Shown: positions 44,833-55,732, numbered from the stretch's first letter. The stretch is 64,000 nucleotides of DNA from Micromonospora sp. Llam0 (GCF_003751085.1 NZ_RJJY01000001.1:2604001-2668000); one strand, 5' to 3'. Made by a program: numbers and translations. The notes: generated by a model not told the origin, from the sequence alone.

Positions 44833-45300
44833 TCACGGGTGGCCTCCCTCGCTCGTGGGCGAGGGAGGCCACCCATTTCTGCCGGGGTACGTGGCAGCAA
44901 CCGAATGGCGCGGGCCGCACCCAGTGATGTCAATCCGGAACGGAATGTCGGCGTACGTAGGGGACCTGTCCGCACCCGCAGCACTGGGTCCGCCGCGCGG
45001 CGTCTACGGCATGGCGGTGACGTCACCACTCACCGCGGTCCGGTCCGCTGGGCAGACCCATCCACCGGGCGGCGACCGCGCGGGCCAGGGCCTGATCGAG
45101 GTCCAGGTGGGGGGTGTCCATGTCCAGGTCGAAACGGCCGTAGAAGTGGACGTTCTCGTGGTGGGTGGGCCAGTGCCACCACTTCGGTGGGCAGCTTGGC
45201 CAGGCCCGTCCGGGTGGCATCCACGGCGGCGTATGCAGCCCCCGCTCGCGGCACCCGGCTACCTTCGGGCCGGTTATCACGACTGAGGAGCGGGAGCCCA
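44833..45300. other. Intergenic stretch with possible gene remnant
   Basis: About 470 bp. A hairpin (GGCCTCCCTCGCTCG / CGAGGGAGGCC around 44.84-44.87 kb) may terminate the recombinase gene. On the minus strand, 45023-45190 reads KWWHWPTHHENVHFYGRFDLD then MDTPHLDLDQALARAVAARW, which looks like the C-terminal end of a protein but has no start, so it is at best a remnant. Confidence 0.4.
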
Positions 45301-45677
45301 TGCCAGACGTCAATTGGAGCACTGTGTGGACCGCCGTCGTTACCGCCGGCTTCGTCACGCTGGCCATCGAGTATGCCGCGAAGCCTCGGCTGGAGGCCCG
45401 CAAGGAGGACATCCTCGCCGGGCTGCGCGCCCGCCGTGAGGTCAAGACGCTGATCGTGCAGATGACGATGGCGGCGCAGAAGTACGGCGCCGTCCTGCCC
45501 ACGGGCGTCGACCGCGAACTTGGGCAGCGCTGGAAGGAAGAGCGGGACCGCCAGTACGACATGGTGGTCGACCGCGTACGTCAGTTGGTCAACGGGCTCG
45601 ACCTCTACGCCGGCACCTACCGAGAGCCGCTACTTAGCCTCGATCCACCGACGCGGTTGCCGCTAAATGTTGGTTGA
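45301..45677 (+). CDS. Small membrane-anchored hypothetical protein, truncated by IS1380
   Basis: About 125 residues from ATG 45301 (AGGAGCGGGAGCCC upstream). One N-terminal hydrophobic span (TVWTAVVTAGFVTLAIEYAA) is followed by a basic, helical cytoplasmic part (EARKEDILAGLRARREVKTL ... RWKEERDRQYDMVVDRVRQLVNGLDLY). The last 15 residues are encoded by the inverted-repeat end of the following IS1380 element, so the native C-terminus is lost. Family not recognised. Confidence 0.6.
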
Positions 45678-47329
45678 ACATTTCTGTATTGGGGTGGTGG
45701 GGCGGGCGTGAGGGAGTCGCCGATCACGTGATCGGCTTGCTCCGAGGGTGAGGGTTCGAGGTGGAACGGGGATTGTGGCCTGTGGTCGGGCCGCCTGGTT
45801 TCGGCTGGTGGGGTGTGGTCAGCCGGGTGCCGGCTGGACGGCGGTGAACAGGTTGTCGAACGCCGCCTGCCAGGGCCAGTACTCGGGCAGGTGTAGGTGG
45901 ATGGTGCGGGCCCGGTGGGCGAGGCGGGCCGCGACGGTGATGATCCGGGTCCGGATGGTGGCGGGTCTGGCGGTCGACCAGGTGCCCGCGGCGAGGTGTC
46001 CGGCGGCGCGGGTGAGGTTGTGCGTGATCGCGGCGCAGGTCAGCCAGGCGTCGTTGGCGCTGAAGTGTCCGGAGGGCAGGTGGGCGAGGGGCCCGGCGAT
46101 CAGGTCGGCGTTGACGTGCTCGATGATCGCGTGTTGCCGGTGCTGGGCTTCGGCCTGGACGAGGGTGTACGGGCTGTCGGTGAACACGGCGTGGTACCGG
46201 TAGGTCGGCAGGAGTTCGTCCTGGCCGGGGATCTGTTGCGGGTCGTCGCGGCGGACGCGGCGCACGATCAGCCGGGCGGTCGCCTCGTGTCGGGTGCCGG
46301 CGAACGCGGTGTACGTGGTTTCGGCGATCTGCGCGTCGGAGATCCACCGGCCGGCGTCTTCGTCCCAGACGGCCTGCGGATAGGTGATGTCGACCCACTG
46401 GTCGGCGGCGATGCCGTCGCACGCGGCGCGGATCTTCGGGTCGATGCGGCAGGTGACCGAGAACCGCACGCCACGACGCCGGCAGCCGCTGATCACCGTC
46501 TTGGCGTAGAACGCCGAGTCCGCTCGCACCATGATCTCCCCCGAAGCGCCGCATGCCCGGGCGGTCGTGATGGCCTCGGCGATCATGGTGGCGGCGCCCC
46601 GGGCCGAGCCGGCGTTACCCGACCGCAGCCTCGTGGCGGCGATCACCGGCGCGGACAGCGGGGTGGACAGCGTCGCGACCAGGGGGTTGTAGCCGCGCAG
46701 GTAGACGTTGTAGCCGCCGACCTTGGCGTGGCCGAACCCGATGCCCTGCTTCTGCTTGCCGTACACCCGCCGCAGCATGGAGTCGATGTCCACGAAGCAC
46801 AGGGTGTCGGCGCCGGTCAGGATCGGTGCCCGGCCGGTCAGACCGATCAGGGTGTCGCGGGCGGCGGCCTGTAACTGCCGTACGTGCCCGTGGGTGAACG
46901 TACGCAGGAACGACCCGAGTGTCGACGGCGCGTACACGCCGCCGAACAGCGACCGCATGCCGCCGTGCCGGGCGATGTCGAGGTCGTCGATGCTGTCCGC
47001 GCCCGCGAGCATCCCGGCCACGATCGTGGCGACCTTGCCGGCCGGGTTCGCGCCCTTGTCCGTCGGTAGCCTGACCCGGTCTGCGACCGCGTCGTGCAGA
47101 CCGGCCTGCTCGGCAAGGCGCATCACCGGAACGAGACCGGCACACGACACCAGATTCGGATCGTCGAACGTCGCGCGCACCACCGGCGCGTCCTGGCGTA
47201 TTCTCACCTGCGAGGTGCCCTCTCGAACCGAGTGATAGAAGCGTCAGAACTCCTATCCTTCCAGTTCAGAGGGCACTTTCTGTAGCCGGGGTCCTGCCGG
47301 TCAAACCTTCATCGGTGGATCGAGGCTTA
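45634..47329 (-). mobile_element. IS1380-family insertion sequence
   Basis: Ends carry inverted repeats: TTAGCCTCGATCCACCGA at 45634-45651 and its complement TCGGTGGATCGAGGCTTA at 47312-47329. Length about 1.7 kb with a single transposase gene. Its right end abuts the left end of a second IS1380-type element. Confidence 0.85.
45819..47207 (-). CDS. IS1380-family transposase
   Basis: A 462-residue DDE transposase: DTLCFVDIDSMLRRVYGKQKQG (first catalytic Asp in the DIDSM motif), EIMVRADSAFYAKTVISGCR (second Asp) and a C-terminal HFSANDAWLTCAAITHNLTRAAG segment with the family's helical region. Appears intact, so the element may be active. Confidence 0.9.
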   Translation of the reverse strand: MRIRQDAPVVRATFDDPNLVSCAGLVPVMRLAEQAGLHDAVADRVRLPTDKGANPAGKVATIVAGMLAGADSIDDLDIARHGGMRSLFGGVYAPSTLGSFLRTFTHGHVRQLQAAARDTLIGLTGRAPILTGADTLCFVDIDSMLRRVYGKQKQGIGFGHAKVGGYNVYLRGYNPLVATLSTPLSAPVIAATRLRSGNAGSARGAATMIAEAITTARACGASGEIMVRADSAFYAKTVISGCRRRGVRFSVTCRIDPKIRAACDGIAADQWVDITYPQAVWDEDAGRWISDAQIAETTYTAFAGTRHEATARLIVRRVRRDDPQQIPGQDELLPTYRYHAVFTDSPYTLVQAEAQHRQHAIIEHVNADLIAGPLAHLPSGHFSANDAWLTCAAITHNLTRAAGHLAAGTWSTARPATIRTRIITVAARLAHRARTIHLHLPEYWPWQAAFDNLFTAVQPAPG

Positions 47330-47448
47330 GCCTCCCCCAGTCAGTGGGAGAATTAGGTCATCGAGGCCGGTAAGGGAAAGATGCACCTGGCCTGCAAGGA
47401 TGTGAGTGTCGAAGTCATATCCATAGCAGAAACGGGTGCACCTTTCCG

Positions 47449-48075
47449 GTGAGTAAGAGTACGGGATGGGCCACACGGTTGCGGGTGGCCGTGGGCGGCA
47501 AGGGTCTGGTCGGGCACGCGGGCGCGGTGTTGCTGCGGCAGTGCGCGGACCGGACCGGTCTGACCTCGGCGTTGAACAAGGTCCTGCCGCGCGGGAGCGG
47601 GCCGGGGTGGTGGGACCGGGGCACGGTGCTGGTCTGTCTGGCGACCGCGATCGTGCTCGGCGCGACGAGCATGTCCGATATCGGGCTGTTGGCGCATCAG
47701 GCCCTGGTGTTCGCGGATCCGCCGTCGGAATCGACCGTCCGCCGCGCTCTGGCCGGGCTGGACGAGACAGCGTTACGCCGGATCGCCACCGCGCGGGCGA
47801 AGGTCCGCGCCCGGGTATGGGACCTCCTCGCCCGCCGGCCGCAGGGATTTCCGTGGCTGACCGTGGCCGGGAAACCGTTGACCGGGTGGGTGGTCATCGA
47901 CATGGACGCCACGTTGATCACCGCGCACAGTGACAAGCAGGGCGCGGCCGCCACCTTCAAGAAGGGCTACGGACACCACCCCCTCGGGGCGTGGTGCGCC
48001 AACACCGCGGAAAGTCTGGCCATGCTGCTGCGCCCCGGCAACGCCGGATCGAACACGGTCAGCGACCACACTGCG
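47449..48075 (+). pseudogene. IS1380 transposase, 5' exon
   Basis: From GTG 47449: STGWATRLRVAVGGKGLVGH, FADPPSESTVRRALAGLDET and the first catalytic aspartate in GWVVIDMDATLITAHSDKQG, then GAWCANTAESLAMLLRPGNAGSN just before the interruption. The rest resumes at about 50.47 kb. A correctly spliced mRNA would restore the gene. Confidence 0.82.
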
Positions 48076-50475
48076 CCACGAGGCGCTCTGTCATATCCCC
48101 AGCACAGTTGGGAAGAATTCGAAGGGAAATTCTTGGGTCCAATGGCTCACCTGGATCTGAAAAGTGAAGGGAACCGTAGCATGCCAGGAAATCACCGCTC
48201 GTGTTCAGACGCATGAAACGAGGCGACGAGGGACCCGCGCGTCATGGTTAAAGCTGGATTGCCTGAACCCCAATTCCCGGTAGGTGAAGCGGCTGACTCC
48301 CGCCGGAAAGGCGTCTGCAACCGGCGTCACGCTCTGCGTCGACATGATGTGGTGGTCGGCGCAACCTTCGGAGCGTGGAACGGCTCCCAGCGAGGGAGAT
48401 CAAGGGAATGAGTGGGGAACCTAAAACGCGCTATTACGTATGACAGGGACGAACGTGGGATCACCTGTCGGGTGCGAACCCTATGGTGACAGAGGCCCCG
48501 TATTAGTCGTCGGAGTCACGCCCGACCAGGGAGGACGGGAAGGCCGTCCACAGGGCGAAGGGGGCCAGGTGGCTGGATACTCAACGACCGTGAGGTATGC
48601 GTAATGCAGAACGCCGAAATGGTGCTGAATGTCCTACGTGAACGCGGAAGGCGTGGCCTGCCGTGCAACGAACTGTACCGACAACTGTTCAACCCGAGCC
48701 TGTACCTACTGGCCTACGGCCGAATCTACTCCAACGACGGAGCGATGACGCCTGGGGCCTGCGGAGAAACCGCCGACGCGATGTCTTTGGCCAAGATCGA
48801 CCGCATCATTGATGCGATGCGCCACGAACGCTACCGATTCCAGCCAGCACGACGCGTCTACATTCCCAAAAAGAATGGAAAACGGAGACCCCTGGGTCTA
48901 CCGTCATGGTCGGATAAACTCGTCGGCGAAGTCGTCCGCCTTCTGTTGGAGGCGTATTACGAGCCGCGATTCTCCGATCGCTCACACGGTTTCCGTCCCA
49001 ACCGTGGCTGCCACACCGCACTAAACGAAGTGGCAACCACCTGGACTGGGACGACCTGGTTCATCGAGGGAGATATCGCCGACTGTTTCGGAAGTCTTGA
49101 CCATGAGGTCATGCTGTCGATCCTGGCGGAAAACATCCACGATAACCGGCTCCTCCGGCTCATCAAACAGATGCTACAAGCCGGGTACTTGGAGGACTGG
49201 GAGTATCACGCAACACTCAGCGGCGCCCCGCAGGGTGGTGTGGCATCACCGATCCTTTCCAACATCTATTTGGATCGGTTGGACAGATTCGTCGAGACAG
49301 TGCTCATCCCGCAGTACACCCGAAGGGCTGGCAGAACACCCAACCCTGCCTACCACAGGATATCGGCCGCTATCAAAACGCGCTTACCGGCGCGGCGATC
49401 GGATAGCGGCACGCCGGCTGCGTGTGGAACGACGTGGCATGTCCGGATGGGACACTCATGATCCCGAATACCGGCGGCTACGATATTCCCGTTACGCAGA
49501 CGACCACCTCCTCGGGTTCATCGGACCCAAGGCCGAAGCCGAGCAGATCAAACAACGCCTGGCCCAGTTCCTGCATGACGACCTCAAACTGGACCTGAGC
49601 CAGGACAAGACCTTGATCACGCATGCCCGCACCCAGGCTGCGCAATACCTCGGCTACGAGGTCACCGTCCAACACAGTCAGTGCCGCCCCAGCGTCAACG
49701 GCAGCATCTGGCTGCGGGTTCCCCGGACGGTGATCACCGCCAAGATCGCCCCCTACCTCGAACGCGGTCAACCCGAGCGCCGCAAGGAGTTGATGAGCTG
49801 GGACGACCACGCCATCATCAGCACCTACGACGCCGAGTACCGGGGCGTGGTTCAGTACTACCTGCTCGCCGGCGACGTGTCGAAGCTGAAACGGCTTCGG
49901 TGGGTCGCCGAAACGTCGATGCTCAAGACCCTGGCTGCGAAGCATCGCTCGACGGTGATGAAGATGGCCCGCAAGTACAAGGCCAAAATCGTCACACCGC
50001 ACGGGCCGCGCACCTGCTTCCAGGCCATCGTGGCACGGCCGGGCAGGAAACCACTGGTCGCCAGGTTCGGTGGTATCCCCCTGAAACGGCAGAAGAAGGC
50101 GGCCATCAACGACCGCCTACCAGCCCCGATCACCACCCGTCGTAAAGAGCTGGTCATCCGGCTCACGGCGGGACAGTGCGAGTGGTGCGAGCGACGCGGC
50201 CCGGTGGAAACCCACCAGGTCCGCAAGCTCGCCGACCTCGACAAGCCGGGGCGACCACAGCCCGCGTGGGCGCAACTCATGGCCCGGAAACGCCGCAAGA
50301 CCCTCGTGGTCTGCGCGGACTGCCACAAGGCCATCCATGCGGGACAGCCAACCGCGACACTCACGGAACAGCCGCTGGAGAGCTACGTGCGCTGAAAGGT
50401 GCCCGCGTGGTTCGGACCGGGGGCCGTTGGAAAAGGCGCCGCACACAGCGGAAACCTCGCCAACGGCCTACCGGT
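48075..50475 (+). ncRNA. Group II intron (self-splicing ribozyme with RT gene)
   Basis: Inserted within the IS1380 transposase reading frame between the codons for NAGSNTVSDH and VLDDAIAQLP. The 5' 500 bp (48.08-48.60 kb) are non-coding and structured, with segments such as GGGAACCTAAAACGCG and GTGCGAACCCTATGGTGACAG typical of domain I; the RT gene follows; the 3' end holds GGACCGGGGGCCGTTGGAAAAGG-like domain V/VI sequence. Exact splice sites were not fixed, so edges are good to within tens of bases. Confidence 0.72.
48604..50395 (+). pseudogene. Group II intron reverse transcriptase-maturase, frameshifted
   Basis: RT domain: RRVYIPKKNGKRRPLGLPSWSDKLV, DRSHGFRPNRGCHTAL, FIEGDIADCFGSLDH, LSGAPQGGVASPILSNIYLD. 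A run of four A's near 49375 (three expected) shifts frame. The second frame continues DPEYRRLRYSRYADDHLLGF with the catalytic YADD, then maturase X domain and an HNH endonuclease (CEWCERRGPVETHQV ... VVCADCHKAIHAG). Splicing and mobility protein is therefore probably inactive unless the ribosome slips on the A-run. Confidence 0.85.
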
Positions 50476-51286
50476 GTTTCGGGTACTCGACGACGCGATC
50501 GCCCAACTACCGGCGTCCTACCGGCGGAAGATCCTGATCCGCGTCGACGGCGCCGGCGCCACCCACGACCTCATGACACACCTGGAGCGGCTGAACCGGA
50601 CACGACGCAACGTGCGCTTCACCGTCGGCTGGACCATCACCGCCGCCGACGAGACCGCCATCGCCCGGCTACCCGAGACCGCGTGGACCGACAGCCTCGG
50701 CCAGGACGGCACCGCCACCACCGGACAGGCACACACCGCCGAGCTGACCGGCCTCAACCAACGCCTCGACAACTGGAACACCGGGCTACGGCTGATCGTG
50801 CGACGCACCAGAGCGTCGGCCCGGCACGCGAAGAACCTCACCGCCCTGGAACGATCCACCGGCTGGCGATACGCGATCGTCGCCACCAACATCGGTCGCC
50901 TCGGACGGGTAGCCGGCTCGCACCAGCCACAATGGCTCGACGCCCTCCACCGCGCCCACGCCGGCGTCGAGGACCGCGTCCGCACCAACAAGGCCATGGG
51001 CCTACGGAACCTGCCCTCCAAGGACTGGACCGTCAACCAGGGCTGGGTCCTCGCCGCGAACATCGCCGCCGACCTCGACACCTGGACCCGGCTCCTCGGC
51101 CTACACGACCAGGCCGACCTCGCCCACGCCGAACCCGACACCCTGCGCTACCGAATCCTGCACCTCCCCGCGAAACTCGCCACCCACGCCCGCCGCACGA
51201 TCCTGTCCATCCCCGACACCTGGCCCTGGGCCGAAGCGTTCACCCTCTGCTGGCAACGCCTCAGCCTGATACCCCCACCCACCTGA
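50470..51286 (+). pseudogene. IS1380 transposase, 3' exon
   Basis: Continues VLDDAIAQLPASYRRKILIRVDGAGATHD (second catalytic Asp), RLIVRRTRASARHAKNLTAL, and GLRNLPSKDWTVNQGWVLAANIAADLDTW to the stop. Together with the 5' exon it forms a full-length IS1380 transposase, proving that the intron interrupted an intact gene. Confidence 0.82.
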
Positions 51287-51511
51287 CCCCCAACACCGGC
51301 CCCTACCAGCAGAAAGACGCCACCGGCACCAGGAGGACCGGCGCACCCGCAGCGACACGCGGCGAACCGACCCCCACCCCGAGTGGACAAAACGGTCAGC
51401 CGAACCGGACTACCAGGGATCAACACCCTCTGACGGATTGAGGCTAAGCCTCGCGTTTAGCGTCTGAGCTTTGCTTCTGTCGCTCTGTTGAGGGACTGGC
51501 ATGGGACGGCC

Positions 51512-52885
51512 GGGTGTGTACAACTAACGGCGGATCTGCTGATCAAGGGAGATGCGCCAGATGACGACCGAGACCACCATCGAGCAGGAGCCCGCAGGCG
51601 GGTCGGTGGGTACGGCCACGGATGAGCAGTTGATCGCGCTGCTGGTGGACCGGGCACGCGGTGACGGGCTGAAGCTCACCGGTGAGGGCGGTCTGCTGCA
51701 GCAGCTGACCAAGCGGGTCCTGGAGTCCGCCCTGGAGGGCGAGATCACCGACCACGTCGGCTACGACAAGCACGACCCGGCCGGCAAGGGCACCGGGAAC
51801 TCCCGTAACGGCACCCGGACGAAGACCGTGCTGACCGACGTCGGCCCGGTCGAGGTACGGGTCCCCCGGGATGTCGCGGGGACGTTCGAGCCGCAGATCG
51901 TGCGTAAGCGCCAGCGCAGGCTGTCCGGGGTGGACGAGCTCGTGCTGTCGTTGTCGGCCCGGGGGCTGACGCACGGGGAGATCGCCGCGCACCTGGCCGA
52001 GGTGTACGGCGCCGAGGTGTCGAAGCAGACGATCTCGACGATCACGGACAAGGTCATCGACGGGATGACCGAGTGGCAGAACAGGCCACTCGACCCGGTC
52101 TACCCGGTCGTGTTCATCGATGCCATCAATGTGAAGATCCGGGACGGGAAGGTCGCGAACCGGCCCATCTACCTGGCGATGGCGGTCACCGTCGACGGCC
52201 ACCGGGACATCCTCGGCCTGTGGGCCGGTGACGGCGGTGAGGGCGCGAAGCACTGGCTGCACGTGCTCACCGAGCTGAAGAACCGGGGCGTGGCCGATGT
52301 GCTGATGCTCGTCTGCGACGGGCTCAAGGGCCTACCGGAGGCGGTCGAGGCGGTGTGGCCGGCCACCATCGTGCAGACGTGCGTGATCCACCTGCTGCGC
52401 AACTCGTTCCGCTACGCGGCGCGGCAGGACTGGGAGAAGATCGCCCGAGCGCTCAAGCCGGTCTACACCGCGCCGACGGAGGACGCGGCGACGGAGCGGT
52501 TCCTGGAGTTCGCCGAGGCCTGGGGGCGGAAGTACCCGGCGATCGTGAAGCTGTGGGAGAACGCCTGGGCCGAGTTCGTGCCGTTCCTCGCGTTCGACGT
52601 GGAGATCCGCAAGGTCATCTGCTCGACGAACGCGATCGAGTCCGTCAACGCCCGGATCCGCAAAGCGGTCCGCGCCCGCGGGCACTTCCCCAACGAGCAG
52701 GCCGCGCTCAAGTGCGTGTACATGGCGTTGATGAGTCTGGACCCGACCGGCAACGGCCGCCGCCGGTGGACCATCCGGTGGAAGGCACCTCTCAACGCGT
52801 TCCAGATCGCCTTCGAGGGCCGGCTCACCCCGGCCAACCTCTGACCACTTCAACAACCAAGATCAGCCGTTAACTTGACACTCCC
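51512..52885 (+). mobile_element. IS256-family insertion sequence
   Basis: Imperfect inverted repeats GGGTGTGTACAACTAACGGC (left) and the complement of GCCGTTAACTTGACACTCCC (right), about 1.37 kb, with one transposase gene. It lies directly beside the IS1380/intron element. Confidence 0.85.
51561..52844 (+). CDS. IS256-family (Mutator-type) transposase
   Basis: A 427-residue transposase with the family's Mutator signature: GNSRNGTRTKTVLTDVG, EVSKQTISTITDKVIDGM, the catalytic Asp in YPVVFIDAINVKIRDG, second Asp in LVCDGLKGLPEAVEAVWP, CVIHLLRNSF and the final Glu in STNAIESVNARIRKAVRARG. ATG 51561 has AAGGGAG 9 nt upstream; an ATG nine bases earlier is too close to that site. Intact. Confidence 0.92.
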   Translation: MTTETTIEQEPAGGSVGTATDEQLIALLVDRARGDGLKLTGEGGLLQQLTKRVLESALEGEITDHVGYDKHDPAGKGTGNSRNGTRTKTVLTDVGPVEVRVPRDVAGTFEPQIVRKRQRRLSGVDELVLSLSARGLTHGEIAAHLAEVYGAEVSKQTISTITDKVIDGMTEWQNRPLDPVYPVVFIDAINVKIRDGKVANRPIYLAMAVTVDGHRDILGLWAGDGGEGAKHWLHVLTELKNRGVADVLMLVCDGLKGLPEAVEAVWPATIVQTCVIHLLRNSFRYAARQDWEKIARALKPVYTAPTEDAATERFLEFAEAWGRKYPAIVKLWENAWAEFVPFLAFDVEIRKVICSTNAIESVNARIRKAVRARGHFPNEQAALKCVYMALMSLDPTGNGRRRWTIRWKAPLNAFQIAFEGRLTPANL

Positions 52886-53006
52886 GGACGGCCACCTGAT
52901 CACTCTGTGAGGAAGAGACGAATCTTCTCGGGGAGGTTCAGGTGGCCGTTGTTCGTAGTGTCGGGCAGGTCGGTGGTGGTGACCAGGGTGAACTTCGCCG
53001 GTTTAG

Positions 53007-54386
53007 TACTGCAACGGCGGGTCGTTGCTTCGGCTGCTGATCGTTCGTTGGTTGGCTGTGGTGGATGCGCAAGTGGTCGGGTCGTGGGATGCCGGGTTGG
53101 AGGAGTTGTTCTTCCGGTTCGCGCATCGGTTTGAGCGGGTGGAGCCCCGGCGGCGGGCGTGGGCGTATGCGCGGGGGTTGTTGGCGCCGTTGGAGCGGCG
53201 GAACGGGTGGACTCTCGCGGAGCAGGCTGGGCATGTGTCGCCGGACGGGTTGCGGGGCATGCTGTGCAGCGCGGCGTGGGACCGGGACGCGGTCCGCGAT
53301 GACGTGCGCGACTACGTCGTGGAGCGGATCGGCGATCCGGCCGGGGTGCTTGTCGCCGATGAGACCGGGTTCATCAAGAAGGGCCGCGCCTCGGCGGGAG
53401 TCCAGAGGCAGTACTCGGGCACGGCGGGCAAGACCGAGAACTGTCAGATCGGCACGTTCCTGTGCTACGCCACGGCGCGGGGTCGGGCGTTGATCGACCG
53501 GGAGTTGTACCTGCCGAAGTCGTGGACCGATGACCGGGACCGGTGCCGGGCGGCGGCGATCCCGGAAGAGGTGGAGTTCGCCACGAAGCCGCGGCAGGCA
53601 CAGGCCATGGTGGAGCGGGCGATCGAGGCGCGGGTGCCGTTCTCGTGGTTCACGGCGGATGAGGCCTACGGGCAGAACCCGGGCCTGCGGGGCTGGCTGG
53701 AGGATCAGGACATCGCCTATGTGATGGCCACCCGCTGTGACGACGAGGTGCCCTCCGGACTGCACACCACCCTGCGTGTCGATGAGTTGGTCGCGAGGGT
53801 GCGTGCGGGCGCGTGGCAGCGCCTGTCGTGCGGCGATGGCGCGCGCGGGCCACGCCGCTACGACTGGGCCCGGGTACCGATCCGGCGCACCTTCGCCCAC
53901 GGCCGCCGCGGCTGGGTCCTCGCCCGACGCTCGATCAGCGACCCTGACGAGATCGCCTACTACGTCTGCTTCGGCCGACGCGGCACCCGACTGCGTGAGT
54001 TGGTGCGGGTCGCCGGCGGTCGTTGGTCGGTGGAGGAGTCGTTCCAGACCGCGAAGAACGAGGTCGGCCTGGACCAGTACCAGGTCCGCCGCTACGACGC
54101 CTGGTACGCCCACATCACCCTCGCGATGGCCGCCGCCGCGTTCCTCGTCGTCACCCGCGCCGCCGAGGCCGCAAAGGGGGCACCACCCCAAGCGAGCGCA
54201 GCCTGATCCCGCTGAGCGGCAACGAGGTCCGCCGCCTGTTCGCCTACCTCGTCCTCATCGGGCGTACCGCAGCTGATCACGTGCTGCACTGGTCAACCTG
54301 GCGCCGCCGTCGGCAAGCTCAAGCGAAAGCCTCCCACTACCGCAAACGATTCGAACCGCCATAAGTCACGACCCGCCGTTGCAGTA
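53007..54386 (+). mobile_element. IS701-family element with TTAG target duplication
   Basis: Inverted ends TACTGCAACGGCGGGTCGT and the complementary ACGACCCGCCGTTGCAGTA bound 1380 bp, flanked by direct TTAG repeats at 53003-53006 and 54387-54390. The insertion is inside an older transposase gene. The duplication and perfect ends show a recent or well-preserved insertion. Confidence 0.9.
53061..54364 (+). pseudogene. IS701-family transposase with C-terminal frameshift
   Basis: First frame (to 54206): GLEELFFRFAHRFERVEPRRRAW, the catalytic Asp in VLVADETGFIKKGRASAGVQRQY, FTADEAYGQNPGLRGW and the final Glu region GRWSVEESFQTAKNEVGLDQYQV. It reads AAKGAPPQAS then stop, whereas the next frame gives the family C-terminus GGTTPSERSLIPLSGNEVRRLFAYL. 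A missing G in the run at about 54176-54180 explains it. All DDE residues precede the shift, so some activity is possible. Confidence 0.8.
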
Positions 54387-55732
54387 TTAGGGGCGAGGTG
54401 TACGACTGTTTCGACCGGCGGGCAGACGCGTTGTTCGATCTGGTCGATGGGATCTGCGCGCCGGTCACGGTGGCTGGGGTGGCCTATGTGAGCTTGGCGC
54501 CGGGTGCCCGGCGGGGGCACGACGCCGGGTACGGGGCGTTGTCCGCAGGTCGGATCGACGAGGATCTGCTGCGTGATGTGCTGCTGGCCCGGTTTCGGGC
54601 AGCGGGGTGGCGGCCGGATTTCGCGGTCGATGCTTCGGTGTGGGCGCGGTGCGATGCGGAGTGCTCGCCCGGGCGCGGGTTCTATCACCACCCGGCTCGG
54701 CATTCGGCGGGCCAGCCGATCGTGGCGGGCTGGTGTTACTCGTGGCTGGTCGGGTTGTCGACCGAGCATGATTCCTGGACAGCGCCGCTGGATGCCCGGC
54801 GCCTAGCGGTGTCGGACAACCCGAATATGGTGGCGGCCGGGCAGGTTCGGGCGGTCCTGTCCCGGCTCGGGCCGCTGGAGCAGCCGCGTTGGTCGCCTTC
54901 GACGGCGGTTACGACCCGGTGCAGTTGACCGTCGAGCTCGCTGGGACCGGCGCGCAGATCGTGGTCCGGGTCCGCGACGACCGGGCGTTCTACGCCCGGC
55001 CGGTTCCCCGGGTCGGTGGGCGTGGTGGCGCGCCGCGCCGGCACGGCGCCAAGGTGTCCTGCGCCGATCCGGGCAGTTGGCCGGGCACAGATGCCCGGCT
55101 CGAGGTCGACGACGAGGTTTACGGCCGAGTGCAGGTGTCCGCGTGGCATCGGTTGCACCCGAAACAGCGCACCTACCGGGGAGCCGGGCGGTGCCTTGCG
55201 GATCGTCGAGGGCACCCTGATCCGGCTGCGGGTGTCGCGGCTGCCTGGCCGCCGGGACCGGGAGCCGAAGACGGTGTGGCTGTGGTGGCACGGCCCGATC
55301 TAGTCCGATCTGGACCTGGACCGGGTCTGGCGCTGCTATCTGCGCCGCTTCGATATCGAGCACACCTTCCGTTTCGCCAAGCAGGTCCTGGGCTGGACCG
55401 TGCCGAAACTGCGCACACCGCAGCAGGCCGACCGGTGGACCTGGCTGATCCTGGCCGCCTGGCCCAGCTACGCCTGGCCCGCTTCCTGGTCGCCGATCAC
55501 CGGTTGCCCTGGCAGCGGCCGCAGCCGGTCGGCGCGTTCACGCCTGGCCGGGTCCGTCGAGGTTTCGGTCATCTACTGCCAGCCATCGGCACTCCGGCCA
55601 GTGCACCGAAACCCACCCAACCCAGCCCCGGACGTCCGAAAGGCTCCCGATCCACGCCCGCCCCACACCATCCCGCGACCAAGAAGTCCCAGGTCAAGAC
55701 CCCAAACGGCGAAACCGACGCTAACCGGAAGG

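Larger units (their letters stand above)
47322..51452 (+). mobile_element. Second IS1380-family element carrying a group II intron
   Basis: Left end near 47322 (GAGGCTTAGCCTC then CCCAGTCAG) and right end near 51430-51452 (CTGACGG ... GAGGCTAAGCCTC) are inverted relative to each other. Without the intron the element would be about 1.7 kb, the same size as its neighbour. The interior transposase is interrupted by about 2.4 kb of intron. Confidence 0.75.
52942..55715 (+). pseudogene. Degenerate transposase (NF041680-like) split by IS701
   Basis: The N-terminus (VRSVGQVGGGDQGELRRF) lies before the IS701 insertion and the rest after it: removing the insertion and one TTAG copy joins the frame as DQGELRRF-RGEVYDCFDRRADALFDLVDG. 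Further on, at least two frameshifts (near 54.90 and 55.20 kb) and an in-frame TAG (about 55.30 kb) break it; recognisable parts include DASVWARCDAECSPGRGFYHH, RFDIEHTFRFAKQVLGWTVPKLR and the Pro-rich C-terminal GRPKGSRSTPAPHHPATKK. The resemblance to the family is from memory. It abuts the ansamycin gene set. Confidence 0.75.
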
